Shown here: one piece after another, positions 1 through 12,300 of the stretch
Position numbering within the stretch: position 1 is the first letter of the stretch
Layout: the number at the start of each line of letters is the position of its first letter
Source of the DNA: Prinia subflava
Taxonomy: Eukaryota > Chordata > Aves > Passeriformes > Cisticolidae
Direction of reading: 5' to 3'
DNA length: 64,000 nucleotides
Assembly: GCF_021018805.1 (NCBI RefSeq)
Contig: NC_086259.1
Span: 16,077,501 to 16,141,500, forward strand
Notes under the pieces: generated by a model
Databases searched by the model: none
What the model was told of the DNA's origin: nothing
Seen by the model: the letters and a program-made list of their open reading frames with translations, nothing else
Position numbers and translations under genes: made by a program

Positions 1-3000
1 CGAAGCAAAGGAACAGAGACTTCAGTGTGACAAAATGAAGTTAATTATGTGATGAAGGCTTTCCCCACCTCTTCTGTTTCAGATGCAAAAGGCATGGCTC
101 AGCCCACACTTCCAATTTGCCAAAAAGAATTTGCACAGAGGGGCTGTCAGCAGAGCAAACCCAAACTGTGTTCCACTGCTCTGCCTTCTGAGAGCTCCTC
201 AAACCAGACACTGGCAAAAAGTGGTCAACTCTACACTAAGAGTGAAAAAAAAGAATAGAAACTCACTGCTGGGAGAGAGTGCAGCATCATCTCTGGGTGG
301 CTACTCATCAGGGGATCCTCCCCACACAGAAGATTTTAGAATTAGCAGTTGCAAACTCTAAACACAATGATCCTTTACACATCCTCATGTGTGTCCAAGT
401 ACAAAATATCCCTGTCACTTATCATTAAATCAAAAGATACATAAACAAAAAAACCCCAATGCTTATATTTATTTCTTTCTCTCTGGTTCCTCAGCACTTT
501 GGAGAATTCCTTGGACAGGAATCTGAGCTCATTAGCTGATGAGGATTTTTTTCTGCTGTCTCATGGCTTCTTTTCTGAGAGTTTTTCAGCTCTACTTGCC
601 AACTTTCTCTGGCCTACTCTGGGTCCTGCCATTAGGTTGGGTTTTTCTCTTAGGAAATTATTTATTCCTTCCTCAGAGCTCCGTCTGTGTTTCTTGTTCC
701 TCCATGACTTCTTTTTCAACAAATGTTTCATCCTCCTGCTTCTGTCCAAGAAATTACCAAAGACCTTATTTCCCTCTCCTGGCATTATGGGGGAAAATCT
801 GTTCTCCTGACTCCCTGTTCAGAACAAAGGCATTAAAATGAGTGACTCTCCATGGTCATTATCCTGCAGAACGTGACAGACCTGGTGAGAAAATGATGGA
901 TTCTCTACCTGCAGCAATCCAGGACGCTCCCATTTTTCATACCAGCAACTTCATAACTTCAACCAGAATTCATAAATTGTACTTAAGACCCCCATATCAA
1001 GACAGGCCACGAGGGTCCTCAAGGAATTGTCACATCTCGGAGGCGTTAAATCCTCTTCTCAGTCACTAGGTAGCTGTGTGGGAACTAATGTGGAAAACCC
1101 ACAGCAGCTTTGCAGAATCAAACAAGAGTAATGAGTGCTTTTGGACTCCACACGAATGTTTGCCAGTACACCTTTGAACACGAGTTTAATATCACAGCTA
1201 ATTTTGTACCAAGGCAGATGTATGTGTTCAATGGCTCTTCATGCTAAAATAAAATATTTCCCTGGTGAAAACACTTATTTTCCAATGAATTCAAACAGAT
1301 AAATAACAGAGACACATCAGTTCAGGATAAAACCGTTCCCTTGTGTGTTCCAAGAAACACAAGTTTTATTTGATCCTAACCTTTGAGGGCTGAAAACATT
1401 CTCTTAGCACTTAAATAGCAACATCATCTATTAGCTTTTCAGCCCAGGAAAGCTTTCACAGGGAACTGTAAATCACTGCTCCCTACAAGCCATGTGCTAT
1501 AGGAGCTTTAGTCTGAAAACTCCTGACAAATTGCTTTCTTCTTAGATATTCATTGCGTAGATCTAGATCAGATGCAGGAAATTCACTTTTTTTCCCACAT
1601 GCCAACCTCCCATATTTTAAATTCATCATGAAGGAAAAAAGAGAATAGCAACAGGACATTAGGAATGTCTCTTCTTGATCATGTGAGTTTAGGTATGAGT
1701 TTCTGTTCTGTATTTTCTCTGGCAGATATTAGCAGTGTAAACACTTGCATTTAAGCCTCCTTCCAGTCAAAGGTTTTGTCTTTACTTTAAAAGTTGTATG
1801 TGTGCATTAATAATAAAGCTGAAGATGTAAATAAAGATATGCAAATAACAAAAGAATATGTAAATAACAATAAAGATTTCATTCCTGACAACCAAATATG
1901 CTACTAAAATTTAATTGGATATAATAAATATTCATCAGGACATTTAAATCAGGAGGAAAAGAGGTGTAAAATATACATAAGGATTTCTTAATAAATGTGT
2001 ACACACTTCAGTGGAGTGCCTTTGGGTGTGTTGTAGCTGATGTACTAAAAGGTGTAGGTATGTATAGATTTATAGGTGATGCTGCCTGAGCTCAGCCTCC
2101 AGCCATGCCCCCCATCCCAGGCACAGCACCCACAGCCCCTAGGCCAAGATTAAACACCCCACAGCCACGCTGAGGGCCAGATAATTCACTTTTTGCTGGA
2201 GTTTTTCCAGTCTGCCAGACCCTGTCCCTGCACACGCCCTTCAGGGAAGGGCGAAACACAACGCGCCTCCCCCGTGGCTCCTCACGCCCACGATAAGGGG
2301 AGGTGAGAGGGGTCAGGCTGTCCCCTGGGAGATGAAATAATCCCTTGTAAGTACGTTACTCATTACAGAGAATCAAAGATACACATGCAAAGAGCCTCAG
2401 AAAGCATTACAGGGTCAGTTCTCACGACTGACCAAAGTTCGGAACTCCTTGCTCTGCCTCTGCTTTCCTCCCTGTATAAATACACTTCTCCATGTGTTGG
2501 TGTACACAGTCATCAATCTCCACGGGATTTTCATGCTCTGTGTGTCCCTTTCTCTCTTCTCTTGGACATGGGCCTTTGCAGACAGACTGGTTACAAAGGC
2601 GTTTCTCACAATACATCACTACACTTAACACAGTAACCAGCAGAAGTGGGGGAGAACAAAAAAGATATTCGGAGGGGGAGTAGACTGAAATTAAAATTCA
2701 GTCACGGGAAAACCAAGCTAAGCCTAGCAAACACACGTGGTCAGGATATTACAGAATGCATTTTTGCTTTCTGCTGTTCACATAAACACTCCTATATGCC
2801 ACCATAAATTTCCAACAAACAAAATCTTCCTTTTACAGCAGTTTAAGGCAGAACGATAATACTCCCATCATTTTATCCCTACACAAGCCCATTCCTCAGA
2901 TAGTGTAAAGCTCTGTAGCATGACTTGCTTCAGTGAAGTGAGACTAATTCATCCCCCTCCTCCTGAATCCTTTCTTCTTTGCAGTGAAGTTGTTTCACTC

Positions 3001-6000
3001 TGCTAAGCAAAGTAAAAGTTTCCACCACCCAACCCACAGGATTATCTGCTGTCCATGAACCATCATTTAGGTGACAATCACAGCACAGGTCTTGGGAGCA
3101 GGAAATGCACCCCACAAACTGAACAGGAGTTCAGCACTGCCTGACTTATCCCCGGTGTCACTCACTGCCATGCACAATAAAAGGGAGGCTGGCCCTGTTC
3201 TCCAGCTGTTTCTTCATTTTCTCCAGCAGTGCTGGGTTCCTGCTTGCTGTTCCCAACTCCTTTTAAGTTACCTCCCTGGATTAAGCCCTGAGCTACTTAA
3301 ATTAATATCCTCCCTAATAATCCCCAAAGCTACACCACTAGCGAGCTGCATGTTTCTCATATGTTAATTTTTAATATTCCAAAGCAAACCATGCCACTGA
3401 ACCGAGTGTCACCTTTACACAGGGACTAAATTTAGTTCCTGTTCTGTGTTGTCACCAGTGTCACTGCACTGTTTATGGCTGTTTTGTTCTAGAAATCCAC
3501 ATGTATCTGTTCATAAAAGCTGCACAGACAGAGCTTACTGGCTGGGGGGATACACAGCTGAAAAAACTGAATTTTCCTGAAATAATAATTTTCTTAAAAG
3601 CCAGGACTATAGCTTTTGTGCTGGTGGGGAATGAGGGTTATTTCATCTCAAAACACAGGCAGGAAGATGAAATAGTCACTCAGATATTTTTTACATTTAT
3701 CACCTACCATGATTTTGGATTCCCATGTGAGTCTTAGGCTAGAAAATAAAGAGAACTGCACTGTTGCTTTAGAGTGTGAGAAACTTCTGGTTACAGGGAA
3801 CAGCCCAGGTAGGACTGGCTTACAATTGCTCACCTACTCCTGACTCACATGAGTAAGGCATAGAGGATTTCATTTCCAATTCAAAAATAGCCTTCAGGGA
3901 AGGGGCAGATCTATCAGGGACCTGACTCTTTCCTACTGGGAAATGGCCATGCAGATGATGCCTATGACAACCCCCAGAAAATCAGTGACCAGAAAGGAAA
4001 AATTAAATCTGAAAATATCATCTATTGCTCTATTCTTGGTCTGTTATGTACTGTATATTCCTCCTCTTTCTAATCATGTACAAAGTTATTAAAAATAGAA
4101 ATTACATCGTGCTCTTGGAAGTTGCCAAATTCACAACCACCAGGAACATGAATGAGGCCTTTTATTTCATTGGTAGAAAGGCAAGCTTTTACCAAAGGAG
4201 ATTTTTAGAGCTCTAACCCTTTTAGAGATGGGCAAGTCCTTCTGCTACTGTCTACAGTGTTTGTCCACTTTCCCTGGAGAGGCAGGGCAGGAGCTCTGCT
4301 GCCTGCTCCCCATGGAGCTGACGTGCTCTGCATCCTCTGCTCTTCATCCACACAGATGGAGAGCTTGGCAACCAGTTATCTTAAACTCTTCTGAAAGCAA
4401 ATATAACCCTGCTTTATCTCTTGTCCTTCTAACATTGTCTGGAAGAGACATTGGTGTTTTGCTTTGTGGGTCCCTAAGGAGAGGGTAAAAGTATAAGAGG
4501 GAAAAAAAATAGAAAAACAGATAAATATCTAAAGTTTCCAACAAAACACATGGTTTAACTTAAGGAAAATTTAGACAGCAATCTCTTAGAAAAATATGTA
4601 TTTAAGTTTTTCTCTGTGTGGAGTGGAGGAAAAAAACTCAGAGGAGAGGAAGATATCAAACAGGAGATTTGAAAAATCTCGAAATTATCATGGTTCACTT
4701 CAGCTCTGCACAGTGCTTCTGACACCAGCTCCGAGGAGCAAAGTCCAAGCCCTGTGAACTCAGCCTAAGATAAAACTCCCTAGTCGGTGATCCCCAAGCA
4801 TCCAAACCATAATAAACACATTGAAGGATCTTGTAGGAAAGAGCCAAAAGAAAGATGTTTTCAAGAACTGACATGCTCTCCCTTCCCTCCAGTTTTGGGC
4901 CTAGCAGAGGAGGGCTGAATGACCCTGCCTGCCTCCCTCTCCAGGGCTAAACAAAAATCAGCTTTTCCTGCCCTCCCCATTGCCCAGGGCCAGCCCGAGC
5001 TCTGGCCAGCATTCCACAACCACTCTGCCTTTCCTGTTGGGGTCTGTCACCTAAAAGCCTCACAACAGACAGACTTGGGGATCAAGCCCTGAATTATCCA
5101 GTCCTGCTTTTATAAAGTTATCCTGGTACTAATTCAGTGTCTTTTCCTTTCTTGTTCATAGAAAAAAGGGTTTCAGGGATGTTCTTCCTACTATGGACTT
5201 TTCTGGTGGCTTATTGGTGAAGAAACAAGTGCCAGTTCCATGCACCAGCAGTTTTACATGCTCTATACTAAAAAGCTTAAGATTTCTTACGGAGTCTGAT
5301 CCAAAATTCAGTAGGGCTGGTAGAAACCAGCTTCAGAGTGCTTTGGATCTCATCTGATTAAAATTAATTTCCTGGCATCTTTGCTTTGATTTATCAGCCT
5401 TGGGAAAAGTCACAAATACACCTACACACATTTTAGAAGGAAGCTATAAGAAAGTCTCCACATCCTCCCCAAAGACACTCAGAGCAGCACTTATATCTGA
5501 GTAGGAATTCACAGCATGCTCTGAATGGAATTTTCCAGCTTGAGACTTGAGCTCTGGAGACCTCTGTAGAGGCTCAATAATCTAACAGGGCAGCTGGAAA
5601 TATAAAAAGTAACAAATATTTTGCAGAGCAGTACAGCCAGACAAGCTGCAAGTTTCCTCTGTGGTCCAGATCTGCCCAAACAAGACATCAAAAAAAAGGT
5701 GTCAAACAGCAGCAGATCCTGCTTAACAACCCATAGAGAGGCTGACCACAAGAAATTCACCTCAATCATCTCTGTGAAACAATCAGCCACCACTACATCC
5801 TTCACCCACCAGCACAGTTGATTCCTATCGACCTTTGGCAGATGGAGAAACAAACACACAACTTAACATTGACAAATGTCAATCCCCAGAGCAGCACCCA
5901 GACATCTAAACAGTCTTAAACAGTGTAAAGTTCTTTCCCTAGTCAAAGTTACTTTTAGCAGAGAGGCAGCATAAGTAAAAGACGTAGTTGCAATTGGAAG

Positions 6001-6419
6001 AAACAATTTTGATGCAAAAAGATGTTATTGCACTTGGGGATTGTTGCTGTGCCTGTGTTGTCTGTCTGCTCTGACAGTGTCCCCTGCATCACACTTGTGT
6101 GCACACCTTGAGATTCCCAAGTACCTTCTTGAAATTTGGACAAAGCAGATAGAATGTGACAATGCAATAAATAAACTCCTGACACCACAGGGGGAAAAAA
6201 TAATCAGAATCAGGAAGGTCAGAGTTCAAAACTTGGTAATCTGGATCTGCCCAATTACATCATCATAAGAACCAGATGCTTCCCTCTTGCACCATCCACC
6301 ACCTTGAGATTTTATGATCCACTTTTCCTCTGCTTGTACTTTAATTTAGGATTGGTTGAGGATTCCAGTGAACTCTCTTCAAAACACTGAACCTTGCAAT
6401 CTGCAGCTTTGATGATATT
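1..6419. other. Gene-free AT-rich non-coding segment
   Basis: I see no gene here. All open frames are about 116 codons or shorter, overlap one another on both strands and resemble no protein family I know. A GC-richer patch with a few CpGs lies at about 2080-2340, between AT-rich flanks; it is too small and too CpG-poor to call a CpG island. At 1800-1990 the sequence is very AT-rich, with several AATAAA and ATAAAGA words and repeated near-copies of ATGYAAATAACA. The segment looks like intergenic or intronic vertebrate DNA. Confidence 0.7.
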
Positions 6420-6740
6420 TAACCAGATTAGCATAATCACGCCACGGCAAAGCCAAGCTTCAGGTCAAGATGATGCCTCCCTGGGCGGAATGGTTTGGGA
6501 GGATCAAAACAAAAACGCGTTTGGGGATAGAAAATGCCGATTGTGAAAGCACAGAGATCCGCCTGTGCTGCTGTGCTCCTGCCATGTGTCCTATGGCACA
6601 GCACAGCTATAAACTTGTCAGTGGTTTCTTCTCCCTCATTTGATAGCGACCTCATCAAGTGTGAATCATAAAACCACATAAAGTGCAACAATGCTGTCCT
6701 TCTACTGACTTCTCGGAACATAAACAATAATAACGTAAAT
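6420..6740. promoter_or_regulatory. Possible conserved non-coding element
   Basis: This block differs from its surroundings. It keeps several CpGs (for example around 6440, 6518-6520, 6538 and 6648) in an otherwise CpG-depleted window. It also carries a symmetrical pair of homeodomain half-sites, GATTA at 6426-6430 and TAATC at 6434-6438, separated by three bases, as in paired K50-type (OTX/CRX-like) sites. A 96-codon open frame lies on the minus strand (6437-6727), but I recognise no domain in it and see no exon structure. A regulatory reading is inference from composition and motifs; only alignment to other vertebrates could confirm it. Confidence 0.25.
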
Positions 6741-7627
6741 ATGACTTACCAAAGACTTAAGTAAAGCACTTAAAGGAAATCTATATTTTTATATAAACCA
6801 CGGATGTTTAGTGAAGTGGTATGACATTTCTGCTTAGCTCTGGATAGCTGGAAATTATCTCACTCCTTAAAAGTATATTCCTCAGATGCTGAGAACTGAA
6901 GCCAAAATCGGTCCTTTATTTATTACATATTTTTGTGTTTTCGTGTTAAGCAGCACAGGCATGAACATTATAGACTGGTAAATGATTCAATGCTAGCAAG
7001 TGTCCTTGTGTGAAACGTGAAGAAAAGTTCATTTCAAACAGCTTGAAACAGGGAAAAAGGATAATCTAGAGGAGATCTTACATGCAGTTTATTGACCTCT
7101 CCCAAGTGTTCATTTGGCTGTTGTTGGATCCTAACCTTAACTGATACTGAGTATCCTCAGATGGAACTGAGTAGCAAGTCACGCAATCCTCATATTTCCA
7201 TCAGCTGATCAGCAACCACAAATATTTGTAGTTTGTGTTATCTGAGTAATAATGAAAATCCAACATGGAAAAACTCAGACATGAAAATCAATGTTGAAAC
7301 CACCTTAAAGCCCTTAAGATGATAAAAGACAGAGTCAAGCCTGGAACACTGTCCTCAAAGTACCCCATTTTTACTGGATCCATCCAAGGGTCTTCCAGGA
7401 GCAGCTCAGCAAAGAACACTCATGGCCAGACCTTCTCCCACAGCTCCTGATTTATGTCTTACAGCCCCTCTCCACCTGGGCTGCTTCCAGGCTAATTCCC
7501 TTGCCCTCAGCCCTCTCCAGGCAAGCTCAGCCCTGCTGAGCTGAGCACAGAGTCCTGACCCCAGTGCTCCAACTGAGCAATGATGCAAACACTGCTTCAG
7601 CCACCAAAACTTCCAGGGAGTGTCAGA
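6741..7627. other. Gene-free non-coding segment
   Basis: Unique AT-rich sequence passing into a moderately GC-rich stretch at about 7380-7580. The small open frame in that stretch (minus strand, 7406-7642) has no recognisable domain and owes its length to base composition. I see nothing else. Confidence 0.6.
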
Positions 7628-7699
7628 CTGAAACCTCAGCATCTAACTTCACTGAAACCTCAGAATCTAACTTCACTGAAACCTCAGAATCTGAACTGT
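7628..7699. repeat. 24-bp tandem repeat, three copies
   Basis: Three head-to-tail copies of a 24-bp unit begin at 7628, 7652 and 7676. The unit starts CTGAAACCTCAG and ends CTAACTTCA. Copies 1 and 2 differ at one base; copy 3 diverges in its last third. This is a short local tandem duplication with no coding or regulatory role that I can support. Confidence 0.9.
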
Positions 7700-8879
7700 C
7701 TGCACTGACTGAGGGGAACCTTGGAGCCCTCACTCTAAGTTAGAGCAGATCTTGGACATGATTTTTACCCTCACTGCTGAAAAGTGAGCAGCATCCCTGC
7801 TAGGCAGGTGCTGTGTCTGTGTGTCACTGAGGACACTGTGTGTCACACATGCCAGTCACAGCCCTGGCTTTTGAGGCAGAATCTCAGGAAAGGGATGCAC
7901 GTGCTCTTTTTGAAGCCCTGAGTAAGTTTTGAGGAAAGCACACAAGAAAATATGGTCTAGCCAGAGAGCATACTAGGGCAAATTGAATCACTAGCTGTTT
8001 CTATCAAAAAATACAATCAAGGAGAAAACAGCAAATTAGGAAGCTCACCAACAATTACTGGGGTAAGCAAGATAAAAATAAAGAGGTTTGGGAAACCTGT
8101 GATTCCTTCCCACTCAACAGTCACTTCCAAAAACTTGCAAGAGCATAAAGGCACCTTACTAGGATCAGGAATAGCAATGAAAATGATAAAGGACACGGCT
8201 ATGTATATCTGCCCTATCAGACAGAGTATTCAAATAACAAACAAGGTTGTGCCAGCCTGAGGCTCCAAAGTGCCTCCACACAGATATTGTCACCAGTGCC
8301 TGCAACAGTTGATATTCAAAAGAAAACTTCCACCTATTTTCTCCATCCTGCTTAATTGAATTGCTTAGCACTTTCAGAATCTATGGGTTTAATCTAAGGA
8401 GAATCTAATTTAAAGACCACAGGGCTGGTAAATGAAGTTGTAAAGAAATCATAAGGAAAACGAAGCCTGTCAACAGGTCAAAACTCTGCAAATAAAAGAT
8501 CTGTGGTATGGAAAAAGCATTCCCGCATCAGTCCCACATCATCTGAGCTCTCACGTGGGAGTCCCCAGCACTGAGGCCACGATTCCTGCCAGCACATTTA
8601 AGGGCTGCATTATTTACCTAAAAAAGGCAAACCCGGGCAGAAAACCCCAGCAGCTCTTTTGCATGGGAGCTCTGTGCCGTGACCTTGGGTGAGCCACGGG
8701 CTATTCTCCCTCTGTCAATGAGAGACAATGATGCTTCTCCCCTCTGACAAGCGCTTTGAGGTCTGTAAACAAAGGGCTCTGGATATTGAAATCCTGGGTA
8801 CACTCTGCTTGGCACGTTCCCTGAGCTCTCCATGAGAAAGGTGCCAAAAACGAGTAGATAAGTACGTGCGAGGCAGAGT
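7700..8879. other. Gene-free non-coding segment
   Basis: Unique sequence without recognisable genes or interspersed repeats. The open frames at about 8165-8371 and 8618-8889 on the minus strand are short and overlapping, and neither looks like a protein. Confidence 0.6.
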
Positions 8880-9150
8880 CATTATTCACAATATTCCCTG
8901 ATCATTTGTTATTGTACCTGGTAATTGAGTGTGAGACGGGGTTTTCTTTCTGCTCTCATTGTTTATCCTTCTTTATTTTACCCATCCACAGCATATGAGA
9001 GGCATTTGATACAGGCTAAAAGTTGGTATCTTGGCCCACAGAACGACAGTGGCTGTACATTTAACTGCCTGTTTTTTTCAGGTCTGTTCTATTTTTGTGT
9101 TTATTTATTTGAGCCACTAAATTATCTAATTAGTGGCATATATAGTTGAA
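8880..9150. promoter_or_regulatory. Possible conserved non-coding element
   Basis: A compact AT-rich block with many homeodomain and forkhead-like words: TAATT cores around 8922 and 9119-9131, and TTTATTTATTT near 9100. It resembles the texture of vertebrate conserved non-coding elements more than neutral DNA. A 74-codon open frame (8925-9149) crosses it, without a recognisable domain. The call is inference from composition only. Confidence 0.2.
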
Positions 9151-9274
9151 ACATGAGCTGCTGTGAATATTTACTGCACACTTGTTCAGGCATTTATCTA
9201 AATAGGTGGCATGCCAGGCCTATGTAATAAGGAATAATGATTCCTTAGAAGAGTTACAGGAAATTATGGAAGAC

Positions 9275-9315
9275 AAAAAAAAAAAAAAAAAGGGAAAAAA
9301 AAAAAAAAGGGAAAA
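9275..9315. repeat. Interrupted poly-A tract
   Basis: A run of 17 A, then GGG, then 14 A, then GGG and four A. The two G triplets divide the run into repeated A-tract/GGG blocks, which suggests expansion by slippage. I see no retroposon body or target-site duplication around it. The Lys-rich stretch in the open frame 9206-9505 comes from this tract and is not a real protein. Confidence 0.9.
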
Positions 9316-12300
9316 GTTTTGCACAGTGGGTTGTAACATCCAACAACATATATCAATTCTTCCAGAGATAGAGCAATTGCATAGTAATGACAAAAATTTT
9401 ATTGTAACAAATAAATCAATACTTGCCCTACTGCAGTCTCAGATGTTACTTTTATGGATCTTCCCATGTCCATTACATAAAACTGCTCCTGATAGAGTGC
9501 ATTAAATGACAACTTCTGGGGGGGTGACAAATACAGTCCCACGTCTTTGCAGACTGTGCTCTACCTGCCATTAATCACTATCTCATTGCATGGGGATCCA
9601 TTTATATCACTGCAACAACAGTGCTGAGTGGCTCACGGTGATGGACTGTGCTGCACAGGGAATGTTTGTTTTTGCAGCAGAGCTGTCACCATTATGCCCA
9701 GCAAAAGGAAAATTCAAGATATCCCCAATTAGAAGTCATTTTAGGAGGGGAAAGAGGCCAGCAAAAAAACCACAGTGTGGGGCAAAGAATGAAGACTCGT
9801 GCCCTGTAGTCTCAGTCCTCATAAAAACAAGCCAGATCAAAATTTCTCAGATCCCCACACAATGCAGACAATCTCCCCCACACTATGAGAGTCATCAGTT
9901 CCTTTTTGTACCCAGCTCTGCAATGTGATAGTAAAGCAATTTTTCATTATATATTAAATTATTATAGCAGTATTTTTGGGATATCTGGTAGCTTGACCAG
10001 AAGTCAGATACATCAGATACAGAAAATTCTGCCATGTTTAAGATCACATCATACTCATTTGGTCAAGCTGTCTTTGACTTGCATCTTCTCTAGGTACTAA
10101 AAAAAAAGAAGAATGAACAACCAAATTCACAGTTCAGGTAATTGAGGAAGAAACGTGAAGCCCAGAGAGATTTTCTCCATCCTCTTGGACCAGTGTAGTT
10201 AACACAAGAAGGACACCCACCCCTTCCACCCCTTCCTTTATTTCAGTCTCTCACCGTGCAGCAGACATGCCAGTGAGGAAGAGGAGGTGCCTTTGAAGTC
10301 CAGGGAGCAGCAGGCGTGGGCAGAGAGAAGCCACAGGGAGAATCACACCTGTCAAACACCTCACCTGGTTCTATCTCACTCAGCAGCAAACACCCAACGA
10401 GTTTCCCACCAGAACAGATATGGAAACCCCTTCCTTTCTAAAAAATGTTTCAGCCAACAAATATTCCTAACATTAGAATAGTTTCTGAACTGTACTGCCT
10501 TCAAGAGGAACTTGCAAGGATTAAATGCATCTTCTCGTTGCTTTAATCCCCTCTTTACCCTTTTTTCCCCTCTTTCTCATCTTTTACCCTGTAGGCAGAG
10601 TGTGACATCAGATATTTCAGGTCTGTGCCATGTCATATTTTTTACACTCAATACAATTTGGATATTATGATACAAAATAATAGTGATACTGTGCAGCATT
10701 CTCTTTTGGGGGCTGCTACTCAGAAAACCAAGTGAAAACAAACTAGCATTAATGAGAGTCCTTCCTTGGCCAGACACACTCCCCTCAAACACTAGGAGAT
10801 ATATACACATATATACACACACACACTTTATGTATACAGTTGAAAATCAGGTCTCAAGTGTTATCAGAAGGACAGAGATGAACAAACACAGAGCTTATGG
10901 AATTCTCACTTCCCTGGTTTCTGGCCAGGTTCCCATTTCTCACTCTACAGGTGTCACCTGGGTGGTATTTTGCTCATTCCACATGGTCAGTTTATCTCTG
11001 GTGTATTACCCACAGCCTGTAGGGATAAAACCCCAAACCAACACTTTGCACTGCACTTCAGTAGGACACAAACGTTTCCTACTGAACTCGGGTTAATTTA
11101 TTCACCAGTATGCTAATTTCATTTGCCTATGGCTATTAGTGAATAACCTGAAGCCTGAATTTGGCATGGCTGTTAGGAGTGCCTGCAGTGATAAATGACC
11201 AAGTGGGTATATCTACACGGGTTCTTTTTCTTCTGCATTTTAATTCATTAACCAAATGAGGTCTTAAAACCATTTACCTATTTCCTGCCCTTCTGATAGA
11301 TTAGTATGCATTTCATAGTCATCCATCTGATAAAAGCAAAAAAAGCAAGACTCCCCTCCATGGTGTTAGAGACAAGATTCTCTCCACCCTTCTCATTACT
11401 CAGCTAAACTCAGTTTTGTTCCCTTCGTGGTTTTCTGTTCCTACCGTGATTTGCAAGTGAATAACTCCCCTCTCGGAGGAGGCTGGATCAGATGCAGAGT
11501 AATTGTGCCAGGCTGGAATGAATGGAGCTGCACATCTCACACTCCCTGCTCCCAGCCAGCTCGGCAGAGAGGTGATTTTCTCACCACCCTTTGGGATCAC
11601 ACAGCTCCAGAGCAGCCCTGCTCACCTGGGAGCTGGGTCTGAACACTTTACACCAGCACATGCCCGTTTGGAAGAGATCCCCCTTCCCTCTGGACCGAGT
11701 TTCCTCTCTCCCCTCCCATGGGCATTAGAATTTGATGGATTCATGGTGAGGGATAGCACAGGAGGGATTCAGCTGCAGGCTCATCTTTTGCTGTGATTTT
11801 GGGCCAGCAGATCAGTGAGTAGCAGTGCTGACCTGGGGAGGGTGGCAGGAGCATGGAGAAGGAGAAGCAGGAGGGAAAGCAAGCATCCCACTGGGCAGCT
11901 GTGTGCTCCAAATATGATGGTGAAGCAGCTGCCAGGCAGGCAAAGACCAGCCTGTCTAGAGGTGATCAGTGAGCAGGGTGAAGTTCTCCTCTTTCTGTCT
12001 TATTTACAGCTTTACCTCTAATATGCAGCTGTCTTTTTCGTATCTGTTTTGTTTTTTTCTGTTTGATTTTTAATTTCCCTTGCAAGCATTCGTTTTGTTC
12101 TAATAAGGCTTTTAAAAAATGTTTGCCCTGCCTACATAAAGCACATTATGTTGAAGCGAGGAGAGCAGGGAAGCCCACAGTGCAAGGGTCACAGCTCCAG
12201 GTTTTGGGGCACGAGCTCCAGGCAGTGACTCATTCCCTGTCTCATCCACATTCAGCTTCAACAGCTCTTCAGTTCAACAGACTTCATTGGTTTTACTAAT

